Shown here piece after piece: positions 9,520 through 17,701 of a stretch of 64,000 nt of DNA. The position numbers and the translations under genes were made by a program. Source of the stretch: Streptomyces sp. LHD-70 (lineage in GTDB: Bacteria; Actinomycetota; Actinomycetes; Streptomycetales; Streptomycetaceae); assembly GCF_031157275.1 (NCBI RefSeq), contig NZ_JAVIFW010000022.1:62001-126000 (forward strand), given 5' to 3'. Every line of letters begins with the position of its first letter. The first letter of the stretch is position 1. The notes below the pieces were generated by a model that had not been told where the DNA came from, made no database searches, and saw nothing but the letters and a program-made list of their open reading frames with translations.

Positions 9520-9536
9520 TAAGGTGTAATACCTTA
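9520..9536. promoter_or_regulatory. GntR operator between the divergent genes
   Basis: TAAGGTGTAATACCTTA has 6-bp arms and a 5-base centre, and lies 26 bases before the cyclodeaminase start. Its core AGGYGTAATACCT occurs again at 10882-10900. Confidence 0.65.
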
Positions 9537-9562
9537 CTGGGATCGATTGGATGGAGAGAGAG

Positions 9563-10483
9563 ATGACGACTGTCAGCGTCACCGCGCAGGAGATCCGTGA
9601 AGCCGTGTCGATGCCTGAAGCCATCGATGCCGTGCGCAAGGGCTTCATCGACCTGGCCAACGGCGAGTTCGAAATGCCCACGCGCACGGTGCTGCGAGAC
9701 GGTCAGTTCCTCTCGATGCCGGCCCACCACCGGCCGACGCGGTCCGCCATGATCAAGACGCTCAGCCTGAACTTCGAGCGCACGCCCGCCATCACCGGCA
9801 CCGTCGTGTGGAGCACCCTGGACCGGAGCGACCACCTCGTCGCCGATGCGGGTCCCGTCACCACGCTGCGTACCGGTGCCGTCGTGGGTGTCGCCACCGA
9901 CCTGCTCGCCGCGCCCGACGCGAGCGAGCTGACCCTGATCGGCGCCGGCGGCCAGGCCCCCGACCAGGTGCGCGCCGTCCACGCGGTGCGCCCGCTCAGT
10001 CGGCTGACCGTGGTGGACGCCAACGCGGAGCGCGCCCGTGCGCTCGCCGAGACCCTGCGCGCCGAGCTGAACGGTACGGAGGTGCTGACCGCCTCCGACG
10101 CGACCACCGCCGTGCGTGACGCCCAGATCGTCTGCTGCGCCACCACCGCCACCAGCCCGCTCTTCCCGGAGTCGGCCCTCCCGGCCCAGGTCCACGTCAA
10201 CGCCATCGGCGCCTTCCGGCCCACCATGCGTGAGCTGCCCGACGAGCTGCTGGCGAACAGCACCGTGGTCATCGACGAACTCGAGGCCATCCTGGAGGAG
10301 TCGGGTGAGATCATCCACGCCCTCGAGGCCGGAGCCATCACGCGCGACGACCTCACCGAGCTGGGCTCCGCGCTCATCGCACGTCCCGCCAACCTCGGCA
10401 AGCGAACCGTGTTCAAGTCCGTCGGCGTCGCCGTGCAGGACTGGGCCATCGCCCGCCTCCTGGCGGACAAGTTCCTCTGCTGA
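9563..10483 (+). CDS. ornithine cyclodeaminase / mu-crystallin family protein
   Basis: This 306-residue NAD(P)-dependent enzyme belongs to the ornithine cyclodeaminase, ketimine reductase and alanine dehydrogenase family. Visible family motifs are SAMIKTLSLNF near residue 60, TTLRTGAVVGVATDLLA near residue 100, the Rossmann start LIGAGGQAPDQVRAV near residue 125, and NAIGAFRPTMRELPDE near residue 208. GGAGAGAG precedes the ATG at 9563, which is preferred to the ATG at 9551. It is probably read with the downstream MHS transporter under the same regulator, so the pair may import and convert a cyclic imine or amino acid. Members are hard to separate by sequence; a pyrroline-2-carboxylate reductase role is possible. 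Confidence 0.82.
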   Translation: MTTVSVTAQEIREAVSMPEAIDAVRKGFIDLANGEFEMPTRTVLRDGQFLSMPAHHRPTRSAMIKTLSLNFERTPAITGTVVWSTLDRSDHLVADAGPVTTLRTGAVVGVATDLLAAPDASELTLIGAGGQAPDQVRAVHAVRPLSRLTVVDANAERARALAETLRAELNGTEVLTASDATTAVRDAQIVCCATTATSPLFPESALPAQVHVNAIGAFRPTMRELPDELLANSTVVIDELEAILEESGEIIHALEAGAITRDDLTELGSALIARPANLGKRTVFKSVGVAVQDWAIARLLADKFLC

Positions 10484-11012
10484 CAACCGTCGGCGAGCTC
10501 CTGGGCCGGGGCCGATCCCGGCTCCCACAGGTCGCTCGTTGCTCGATCACCTCCTGAACTCCGCTCGGTTCAAGCGCCGTTGCCCGAGCGGTACCGGCCC
10601 CGGCCACCCGCACCAAGGGTGTCCGGGGCCCATACCTGCTGTTGTTCCTCCGGTCGATGCTCAGCAAGGGCTGAGGAGTCGACGAGGCGGCGTCGGTACA
10701 CACGCCGGAGTGGCTGGTCAAACCGGGGGCGGAGGAGACTGAAGTCATGGGCGCGCGCGGATCCGTCCCGAAGTGGCCACGGTTCTACCACCGGTTCGCC
10801 GAGTGCTGCGGGCGGTTCGCCCTGCGAGCGCAACCTCTTGACGCGTGCTCCTGATTGACGCAGTATCCGGAGCCCCAGGCAGTGAGGTATTACGCCTCAC
10901 TCGCGCGAGTGGGTCCAGGGTGAGCGCGCGGCCGCACGGATCCCTTTGAGAAATGCAGCCGCCAACTCACGTATCGCGAGGCGGACTTCGGGTCCGCAAG
11001 GGAGGGACGACG
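10484..11012. other. leader of the MHS transporter gene
   Basis: No convincing gene is present in these 530 bases. The useful content is the operator-like palindrome at 10882-10900, followed by CTCGCGCGAG. Confidence 0.5.
10882..10900. promoter_or_regulatory. second copy of the GntR operator
   Basis: GTGAGGTATTACGCCTCAC, read on the other strand, is GTGAGGCGTAATACCTCAC. It shares the AGGYGTAATACCT core with the site at 9520, and the flanking bases change in step on both arms, which keeps the symmetry. It sits about 115 bases before the transporter start. Confidence 0.6.
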
Positions 11013-12338
11013 ATGACATCGAGAACCGCGCCATCGCGCAGCCAGGGGCGCAAGGTCCTGCTGTCGAGCCTGATCGGCAGCACCGTCGAGTGGTACGAGT
11101 TCTTCGTCTACGGCACCGCGGCCTCCCTGGTCTTCAGCGATCTGTTCTTCCCCTCCGCCGACCCGCTGACCGGAACGCTGCTGTCCCTGTCGACGTTCGC
11201 CATCGCCTTCGTCGCACGGCCCGTCGGCGGAGCGATATTCGGGCACTTCGGCGACCGGCTCGGCCGCAAGTCGATGCTCGTGCTGACCCTGACGCTGATG
11301 GGCGGCGCCACCTTCGCGATCGGCCTGCTTCCCACATACGAGCAGATCGGTATTGGTGCACCGCTACTCCTCGTCCTCGTACGGCTGGTGCAGGGACTCT
11401 CGCTCGGCGGTGAGTACGGCGGGGCGGTCCTCATGAGCGTCGAGCACGCCGAGCCGCACAAGCGCGGCCTGTACGGAGCGATCGTCAACACGGGTGTCGG
11501 CTGGGGTCTGTTGCTCGCCAACCTCATGTTCCTCGCCCTGGCACAGCTGCCCGACGGTGCTTTCCACAGTTGGGGCTGGCGAGTTCCGTTCCTGTTCAGC
11601 GCCGTACTCGTGGCGCTCGGCCTGTTCATCCGGATGAAGGTCGACGAGTCGCCGGACTTCGCGGCTGTCAAGCGCAGCGGTGACGTCGCCAAGGCGCCAC
11701 TCATGCAGGTGTTGCGCCATCACAGCGGCCTCGTGGTGCTGATGTGCCTGGCCTACGTGGCGACCGGTGCCGTCTTCTACATCGGCACGGTCTTCTCCCT
11801 CGGCTACGGCACCGACCACCTCGGTATCGACAAGAGCGCGATGCTCGGCGCGGTCATGGCCGCGACGGCGCTCACCCTCGTGGCCATCCCGTTCTTCGGC
11901 CGCTGGTCCGACCGGTCTGTGCGCTTCCGTAAGGGCCTTTTCCTCTCCGGTGTCGCGGGCATGATCGTGTTGCCGTTCCCGTGGTTCGCCCTTTTGGACA
12001 CGGGTAGTTACGCCCTGGCTCTGGTCGGATTCGTGCTCCTCTTCACCGCCTGGTCGGCGACGTACGCGGCGATGCCCACGTTCTTCGCGCACGTCTTCCC
12101 GGTCGAGGTGCGCTACACGGGCCTCTCGGCCGGCTACACCCTCGGCACCGTCCTCGGCGGCGGCTTCGCCCCGATGATCGCGACCTACTTGCTCGACCGC
12201 ACCGGCCACTGGTCGGCAATCGCGCTCTACTTGATGCTGGCCGGGGTGGTCTCCTTCCTCGCTGCCTGCTTCCTGCGTGAACGCGCGGACGAGCCGGCGG
12301 TGGGCAACCTTGCCGTGAAGGCCAACGCAGTCCGTTGA
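11013..12338 (+). CDS. MHS-family major facilitator (metabolite:H+ symporter)
   Basis: This 441-residue membrane transporter of the ShiA/ProP-like branch of the major facilitators has about 12 hydrophobic helices. Diagnostic stretches are GSTVEWYEFFVYG at helix 1, the loop 2-3 signature GHFGDRLGRKS, GLSLGGEYGGAVL at helix 4, and NSWGWRVPF-like HSWGWRVPFLFSA after helix 5. The ATG at 11013 follows GGGAGGGA. It probably takes up an organic acid, betaine or amino acid with protons. The operator upstream matches that of the cyclodeaminase, so the two likely share a substrate pathway. Confidence 0.88.
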   Translation: MTSRTAPSRSQGRKVLLSSLIGSTVEWYEFFVYGTAASLVFSDLFFPSADPLTGTLLSLSTFAIAFVARPVGGAIFGHFGDRLGRKSMLVLTLTLMGGATFAIGLLPTYEQIGIGAPLLLVLVRLVQGLSLGGEYGGAVLMSVEHAEPHKRGLYGAIVNTGVGWGLLLANLMFLALAQLPDGAFHSWGWRVPFLFSAVLVALGLFIRMKVDESPDFAAVKRSGDVAKAPLMQVLRHHSGLVVLMCLAYVATGAVFYIGTVFSLGYGTDHLGIDKSAMLGAVMAATALTLVAIPFFGRWSDRSVRFRKGLFLSGVAGMIVLPFPWFALLDTGSYALALVGFVLLFTAWSATYAAMPTFFAHVFPVEVRYTGLSAGYTLGTVLGGGFAPMIATYLLDRTGHWSAIALYLMLAGVVSFLAACFLRERADEPAVGNLAVKANAVR

Positions 12339-13576
12339 ATGGACTCACCGACGTGCGGGTTGGGGCGCGCCGGGGCGTCGGCGGTTCGATGTGCTAATTC
12401 CTCAGTGCTCTGGCGGGCTGAGTGGGGTGGTGAGGCGCGCGCTACTGCGGCAAGTGCCGAAGTCGTGGGATGTCGCAGCGAGTCAGGAGGTGGTTGCCGA
12501 CGCCACTTGTTTTATTGCTCGTTGGAGCTGTGATGCCCAGCTCGGTGTGTGCTGCGAGCGTGATCCGGATCTGATCACCCACGGGCCGCTGAGAGAGTCG
12601 GAGTGTCGAAGAGTTCGTGTTTCGGTGGGTGCAGTAGGTGCTGGGTGATGAAGGAGCGACCGGCGACTCTGCGGTGGCGGCGCCCGTGGTGAGGGCGGAG
12701 ACGGCTTGGGTCCGAAGCCGGTCAGGGCCAACAGATGTACTTCTGAGGCGAGTTGGTTGGCTCCCCGACGGTAGATGATTCGGGTGGACCAGTCGGTGTG
12801 GAGGTCCCGGCGAGGTCGTGACCTCGGGAGTCGACGTCGCCATCGATTGGGAGGCGCTCAAGCGGTGGATGGCCATCACGTTGGCGATGCAGAGGCTTCG
12901 GGAGGGATTCCACTGGCTCTGCATCCGCTCGAGGAACCGGGGAAGCCCGTAACAAGGAGGCGCATGACGCGCCAAGCCTCGTCGAAGATCCAGCGGTGTC
13001 CTTCGGCGACCGGCGTACCCACGGGATCGGTGCTCAAGCGCATCGATGCCAAGGCGGTGGAGACCCAGGCCCGAACCACGCACGACGAGTCGGACGTCGA
13101 TGGCTTGGTGCCGGAGGCGGAGCCGGACGTGGTGTAGACGCCAGCGGTGACCGGAGCGCCCGATCCGACTCAGGCAGCAGCGGGTGGTTACCTGAATGGA
13201 CCGTGGGACGCTACGCGCCGACCTTGCGGTGCTTGAGCCGGGCGTAGGTGCCCGTCGTCTGATTCACCTGCTCGGTGATCCGGTAGACGTCGTCCGCGGC
13301 AATGTTGTTCACGTTGGCTGCCGATGCTGAGGCGCCTTGTGCGTGGAAGCTGCGGCACGCAGTGCGGACAACAGGAAGCGGGCGTCGCGTACCGGAGTAA
13401 TGGCCCGCTTCCGGTAGGCAAGAGCGAGGCCGCGGAGCGTCAAACGGCGCACCCCGGCCTCGACATGTTGGTAGCGAGCGGAGTCTCCGGAATAGCCCCG
13501 GCCTTGGCTTGTGTGGAGCAGGCGTGAACCGCGAGGGCCTCGGGTGGGCAGTGGCTGTATGTCACCGCTGGAGGCC
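12339..13576. other. long region without an intact gene
   Basis: About 1.2 kb between the transporter and the second GntR gene has no start-to-stop gene I would support. It carries open frames in several registers with low-complexity composition. The one stretch with a clear coding look is on the minus strand at 13211-13345. This is probably decayed accessory DNA. Confidence 0.5.
13211..13345 (-). pseudogene. unidentified C-terminal protein fragment
   Basis: The minus strand reads SAANVNNIAADDVYRITEQV followed by NQTTGTYARLKHRKVGA and a stop. The composition is that of a real structured protein, unlike the flanking frames. No start or N-terminal part is found upstream. I do not recognise the family. 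Confidence 0.35.
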
Positions 13577-14290
13577 TCACGCGGCTGGGCCCGGCCCCGC
13601 CTCGCGCTTTCGTTCGGCGATGATCTCGACGAGCTCATCAGCGCTCGCCTTTGTGTGGCGCTCCACCTCAGCCTCGATGGTTGCGGGGTCGCCACCGAGA
13701 ATGGCGTCGATCAGCCGTTCGTGCACGTGCAAGGCCCGATCGGGGTCGGACCGGGTGCTCTCGTCGACGGCGATGGCGACGTTGATCTGCGCTTCCACGG
13801 TCGGCCAGAGTCGCTTCAGCATGGAGTTGCCGGAGGCGTCCCAGATGGTGCGGTGCAGCGCCACGTGGGCCTGGTGGAGGCGTGTGGCGTCCTGGGAAGC
13901 GTGCGCGGCGCGGTACTCCTGCCACGCCGTGTTCAGCCTTGCCTTGCGCGAGCCGTCGGGGTCCTCGGCAACCGCTCGCGCCGCCAGCGTCTCCAGGGCG
14001 ACGCGTACGGCCGCGATGTCGGTGATGAACTTCTCGTCGATCGACGGGACGACGACCCCGCGGTAGGGCTGCTGCTCGAGGAGGCCTTCGTGGATCAGCT
14101 GGTAGACGGCTTCACGCAGGGTCGGACGGCTGACTCCGAGTTGCTGAGCGACATGCACCTCGCGCACCCGTTGGCCGGCCTTGAGCTCTCCGGCCAGGAT
14201 GGCCCTGCGGAGCTCGTCGGCCACCGCGTCCCGGCGCGTCTGGGTGGTGACTGGCCTCGGGCCGACGGCCTGGTCGCCGCGCTCACTCAT
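13577..14290 (-). CDS. GntR-family regulator, FCD type, likely of hydroxyproline use
   Basis: This 237-residue regulator has a winged helix (DAVADELRRAILAGELKAGQRV, LGVSRPTLREAVYQLIHEGLL) and an FCD domain (DIAAVRVALETLAARAV, HQAHVALHRTIW, ALHVHERLIDAI). The ATG at 14290 has a good GGAGGTT site. Fifteen bases upstream lies CAGATTGT with an opposing ACAAT half-site. The same CAGATTGT half-site forms a perfect palindrome before the hydroxyproline operon 1.8 kb away. GntR regulators commonly govern hydroxyproline operons. The link to that operon is an inference from the site. Confidence 0.82.
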   Translation of the reverse strand: MSERGDQAVGPRPVTTQTRRDAVADELRRAILAGELKAGQRVREVHVAQQLGVSRPTLREAVYQLIHEGLLEQQPYRGVVVPSIDEKFITDIAAVRVALETLAARAVAEDPDGSRKARLNTAWQEYRAAHASQDATRLHQAHVALHRTIWDASGNSMLKRLWPTVEAQINVAIAVDESTRSDPDRALHVHERLIDAILGGDPATIEAEVERHTKASADELVEIIAERKREAGPGPAA

Positions 14291-14300
14291 GGAACCTCCG

Positions 14301-14322
14301 CAGATTGTCAGACCACAATTCT
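14301..14322. promoter_or_regulatory. candidate autoregulatory GntR site
   Basis: CAGATTGT (14301-14308) faces ACAAT (14315-14319) across 6 bases, just upstream of the GntR start. The left half is identical to that of the palindrome at 16114-16132. The spacing differs (6 against 3 bases). Confidence 0.45.
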
Positions 14323-14396
14323 AGGGGACGGTCGGCGGCGATGGGTTGGATCCGGGGTGCAGGAGGGTGACGGTGGTCCCATGAGCCACAGCTCAG

Positions 14397-15257
14397 TTAC
14401 GGGGTGGTGTCGGCCGTCGTGCTCTGCAGATGCTCGAGGAAGGGAAGCGTCGCCGGGTGGCTGGGAGTGCGAGGCCAGGCCAGGCGGACCGTCACCGGGG
14501 GTGCGTCCGCCAGGGGAAGGTACTGAACCCCAGGGTGAGGGTGGCTGTGTTCCGTGCCCTCTGCCGTGACGCCCAGCGCCTCGCCGGTGGCGATCAGGGT
14601 GAGCCACTCGTCCACGTTGGCCACCTCACATGTGCGGGGGCGGCCGCCCTCGGGCCATAGCCCGGCCGTCGTGGCGGCGGTGGCGCACAGCACCACCGGC
14701 CGGTCGGCGAGGTCGGCAAGGCGTACGGTTGCGCGACGCGTCAGCGGATCGCCCTCCGATACGGCTGCCAGGCGCCTTTCCCGGTACAGCGGCAGAACAC
14801 GGAGTCCGGTGCCCTTGGCGGGAGCCGTGCGCAGGAGCGCCGCGTCGACCTCCCCGCGGCGCAGCGCCGCCTCCGGATCGTCGTGACGGTGTACGCGCAC
14901 CGGGGCGTCCGGACGCTTCTCGCGCCAGGCGCGGAGCACTGGCACTGTGCGGTCGCCGAGCGTGGACCAGGCGAACCCGATGCGCAGCGGCCGCTGTCCC
15001 GCCGTGGCCTCCGTCAGTGCGTCATCCAGCTGATGGAGGATCAAGTGGGCCCGCTCGTAAAGGCGTTGGCCGGAATCTGTGAGTGTCAGGGTGCGGGTGG
15101 TGCGGTCCACCAGGCGTACGCCGACCCGGCTCTCCAGCTGCTTCAGGGTGCGCGAGAGCGCGGGCTGGCTGATGTGCAGTGCGGCCGCGGCGTCGGTGAT
15201 GGTGCCCTCGTCGCCGATCGCGGCCAGGGCTCTCAGGTGCCGGAGCTCCACATTCAT
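14397..15257 (-). CDS. LysR-family regulator
   Basis: This is a 286-residue LysR regulator. The helix-turn-helix lies at residues 5-60 (LRHLRALAAIGDEGTITDAA, LHISQPALSRTLKQLESRVG) and is followed by a periplasmic-binding-protein-like effector domain from about residue 90 (LRIGFAWSTLGDRTVPVL). The ATG at 15257 (MNVELRHL) gives the classic family start. An extended frame runs further upstream but through the promoter. It is divergent from a short SDR gene across a 70-base gap that holds an 18-base perfect palindrome, the standard LysR arrangement for control of the neighbour. Confidence 0.88.
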   Translation of the reverse strand: MNVELRHLRALAAIGDEGTITDAAAALHISQPALSRTLKQLESRVGVRLVDRTTRTLTLTDSGQRLYERAHLILHQLDDALTEATAGQRPLRIGFAWSTLGDRTVPVLRAWREKRPDAPVRVHRHDDPEAALRRGEVDAALLRTAPAKGTGLRVLPLYRERRLAAVSEGDPLTRRATVRLADLADRPVVLCATAATTAGLWPEGGRPRTCEVANVDEWLTLIATGEALGVTAEGTEHSHPHPGVQYLPLADAPPVTVRLAWPRTPSHPATLPFLEHLQSTTADTTP

Positions 15258-15262
15258 AACCC

Positions 15263-15280
15263 TGGAGCATAAGTGCTCCA
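15263..15280. promoter_or_regulatory. LysR box
   Basis: TGGAGCATAAGTGCTCCA is a perfect dyad (7-bp arms, 4-base centre) in the divergent LysR/SDR gap, 5 bases upstream of the LysR start codon and 47 bases before the SDR start. Confidence 0.65.
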
Positions 15281-15327
15281 CCACAGGCATTTCCCTGACC
15301 CATCGGGCCGCGCCTAGCGTCGACGCC

Positions 15328-15924
15328 ATGAAGATCCTTCTCATCGGCGCAACCGGCAAGCTCGGCACGGCCGTTCACGAGGCACTGGCCGCCCGCAGTC
15401 ACGAGATCGTCACCGTGGGGCGTAGCGGCGGTGATCTGCAGTACGACATCACCGACACCGCACAGGTGACGGAACTCTACGACCGGGTCGGCCAGGTAGA
15501 CGCGGTGGTCAGCGCCGCAGGTGATGTGCTGTACAAGCCGGTCACCGAGATGACTCCCGATGACTACACAAGTGCCTTCCGCGGCAAGGTGCTCAGCCAG
15601 ATCGACCTCGTGCGCCAGGGTGTTTCCCGTATCGCGGAGCGGGGTTCCTTCACTCTGATCACCGGTGTGCTCGCCCACGAACCGATCCCCACGGGCAGTG
15701 CGGCCTCCATGGCCAACGGAGCGCTCGAGGCGTTCGTCCGCGCCGCAGCCATCGAGATCGCCCCGCAGCGCATCAACGCGGTCAGCCCCACCGTCTTCAC
15801 GGAAAGCCTCGCCAAGTACGGGGACTTCTTCCCGGGTGTGCCCTCGGTCGCCGTCGCCGACGTCGCTCAGGCCTACGTCCGTTCCGTCGAGGGCGCCCAG
15901 ACCGGACAGGTCTACGCGCTGTAG
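15328..15924 (+). CDS. short SDR-fold protein (198 aa)
   Basis: This is a compact short-chain dehydrogenase-like protein. The nucleotide-binding motif LIGATGKLG is at residues 4-12 and SAAGDVLYKP near residue 62. The usual catalytic YxxxK is missing: the corresponding stretch reads GSAASMANGALEAFVRAAA. This short family without the Tyr is known in actinomycetes and proteobacteria and usually has no assigned substrate. It is divergently paired with a LysR regulator and ends at a strong intrinsic terminator, so it forms its own unit. Confidence 0.8.
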   Translation: MKILLIGATGKLGTAVHEALAARSHEIVTVGRSGGDLQYDITDTAQVTELYDRVGQVDAVVSAAGDVLYKPVTEMTPDDYTSAFRGKVLSQIDLVRQGVSRIAERGSFTLITGVLAHEPIPTGSAASMANGALEAFVRAAAIEIAPQRINAVSPTVFTESLAKYGDFFPGVPSVAVADVAQAYVRSVEGAQTGQVYAL

Positions 15925-15950
15925 TCCATCCGTCTGCGTTCTCGCAGGTC

Positions 15951-15981
15951 AGGGGCCCCGCATGAGTGGGGCCCCTCTTTT
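15951..15981 (+). terminator. intrinsic terminator
   Basis: AGGGGCCCC and GGGGCCCCT pair perfectly around an 8-base loop and are followed by CTTTT. It lies 26 bases after the SDR stop. Confidence 0.85.
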
Positions 15982-16113
15982 GCGTGCGCCTGCGGTGGGT
16001 GTCTTGCGAGCGCAGCGTGCCCCGTCGGCGACTGCGTGGAACGTCATGCACAAGAAGTTCACGCTGACTTATTGACTCGCCGCTGCGGCGAGCTTAGCGT
16101 CACTTCCATGACG

Positions 16114-16132
16114 CAGATTGTTTGACAATCTG
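16114..16132. promoter_or_regulatory. GntR-type operator of the hydroxyproline operon
   Basis: CAGATTGTTTGACAATCTG is a perfect dyad (8-bp arms, 3-base centre) 70 bases before the first gene of the operon. The half-site is shared with the GntR gene's own upstream region. Confidence 0.65.
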
Positions 16133-16202
16133 CCCCGCGGGCGGGATCGCCGCCCGGTGCGAGAGGCGCCCCTCGGCGCCCTGTCAGGAGGTACACGACT
16201 CC

Positions 16203-17447
16203 ATGCGAATCATCGTTGTAGGCGCTGGGGCGGTCGGCCTTGCGAGTGCCTACCGGTTGGCCAAGAGCGGCTGTGAAGTGGTGGTACTGGACGCCCGTCG
16301 TGCGGGCTCCGCCGCCAGCCACGGCAACGCGGCCAAGATCGCGCTGGCGGAGAGCGGCCCCGTACCGGCCCCTGGAGTCATCCTTCAGGGCCTGAAGTGG
16401 ATGCTGAAGCCGGACAGCCCGCTCTACGTCAAGCCGTCACTGGCCCCCGACTTCCTGAAGTTCATGCTGAGCATGGCCCGGCACTGCACCGAGCGTGACT
16501 TCCGCGCAGGTCTTGAGACCACGCTGCGCCTGGCCGAGGGGACGATGGACCTCCTCGACGACTGGGGCAGGGACGGGATCTCCTTCGAGATGCACAAGGC
16601 CGGCGTCCTCCTCGCCTTCGAGACCCGCGAGCGGTACGAGGAGCAGTGCGCGTCGCTCGACATCTTCGAGCGGTTCGGCATGGTGCCCGAGCACCTGCAC
16701 GGCGACGAGGTCCGGGAGAAGGAACCGGCGCTCAACGACCGCAACCAGCACGGCCTGTTCTTCCCGGACGACCGGCAGGTCGAGCCCGACTCCCTCACCG
16801 CGGGACTGCTCAAGCGTTGTCAGGAACTGGGCGTGGAGATCCACGAGCACACCCCGGTCCGCAGATTCCTGCGCCAGGGCGACACCGTCACCGGCGTTCT
16901 GACCGACAAGGGCGAAATCACCGGCGACACCCTGCTCCTGGCCGCGGGCGTGTGGACCGGCCGCATGAGCCGTGAACTGGGCGTACCCCTGCCCATCCGG
17001 CCCGGCAAGGGCTACAGCGTCGACTACTCTCCGGCCCCCGTCCAGCTGCGCACGTCCCTCACACTGGAAGATGCCCGGGTAGCGGTGACACCGCTCGACG
17101 GGTTCCTGCGGCTCGCCGGAACGATGGAGTTCGGCGGCCTGGAGGAGAACATCAACCCCCGCCGCGTAGCCGCAATCAAGCAGGCCGCAGCCGACGCCTT
17201 CACAGGCTGGGACAACCCTCCCGGTGAGGCCAAGCCGTGGGCGGGCATGCGGCCCATGACCCCGGACGGGCTGCCCATCATCGGCCGCCTCGGCCCACTG
17301 CCCAACGTCTACGTCGCCTCGGGCCACGGAATGCTGGGACTTACCCTCGCCCCGGCCACCGCCGAGATCATCACCGAGAGCATCACGCAGCAGCGCGTCC
17401 CGGCCGTCGCCGAGCCGATCTCACCGCTCCGCTTCACCCGCCGGTGA
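16203..17447 (+). CDS. FAD-dependent D-amino acid (cis-4-hydroxy-D-proline) dehydrogenase
   Basis: This 414-residue DadA-type oxidoreductase has an FAD motif at the N-terminus (VVGAGAVGLASAYRLAKSG, then LDARRAG), GKGYSVDYS near residue 270 and the C-terminal FAD contact GMRPMTPDGLPIIG, GHGMLGLT. In hydroxyproline catabolism this enzyme oxidises cis-4-hydroxy-D-proline to 1-pyrroline-4-hydroxy-2-carboxylate and passes electrons to the respiratory chain. The ATG at 16203 follows CAGGAGG. It heads a four-gene operon with the deaminase, epimerase and semialdehyde dehydrogenase. The specific substrate rests on that context, since sequence alone gives only a DadA-like enzyme. Confidence 0.83.
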   Translation: MRIIVVGAGAVGLASAYRLAKSGCEVVVLDARRAGSAASHGNAAKIALAESGPVPAPGVILQGLKWMLKPDSPLYVKPSLAPDFLKFMLSMARHCTERDFRAGLETTLRLAEGTMDLLDDWGRDGISFEMHKAGVLLAFETRERYEEQCASLDIFERFGMVPEHLHGDEVREKEPALNDRNQHGLFFPDDRQVEPDSLTAGLLKRCQELGVEIHEHTPVRRFLRQGDTVTGVLTDKGEITGDTLLLAAGVWTGRMSRELGVPLPIRPGKGYSVDYSPAPVQLRTSLTLEDARVAVTPLDGFLRLAGTMEFGGLEENINPRRVAAIKQAAADAFTGWDNPPGEAKPWAGMRPMTPDGLPIIGRLGPLPNVYVASGHGMLGLTLAPATAEIITESITQQRVPAVAEPISPLRFTRR

Positions 17448-17587
17448 CCCGCACCGGCCACCAGGACACCCCGTGACCAGCGTCCACGTCCGCAGCGCCA
17501 CCACCGTGACGCCGGGCCCGGACGCCCCTGAACCGCCGCCGGCCCGGCCGAGCGGTCCAGCCCTGACCGAAGCGTCGGCCGGGCCGC

Positions 17588-17644
17588 GGCGCACCACTTC
17601 CGCAGAACGCACCACTTCCGCAGAACGCACCACTTCCGCAGAAC
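17588..17644. repeat. 18-bp tandem repeat between hydroxyproline genes
   Basis: Three full copies and three extra bases of CGCACCACTTCCGCAGAA lie in the 254-base gap between the dehydrogenase and deaminase genes. Each copy contains TTCCGCAGAA. They could be clustered binding sites or a replication-slippage tract. Confidence 0.7.
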
Positions 17645-17701
17645 GCGGCGCACCGGTGCCGCACCCCCTTCCGCCCACCCTCCAACTTCAGGAGACCCCT
17701 C

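Noticed and set aside
10570..10833. Minus-strand frame in the transporter leader
   Set aside because: Composition is that of chance frames and it has no ribosome site or recognisable family.
12442..13083. A 213-codon minus-strand frame in the gene desert
   Set aside because: No motif, Ser/Thr/Pro/Arg-rich, no ribosome site; I could not support it as a gene.
17473..17700. A plus-strand frame with repeated TTSAER between hydroxyproline genes
   Set aside because: The repeat is simply the 18-bp DNA repeat read in frame; the frame runs out of register into the deaminase gene and has no family similarity.
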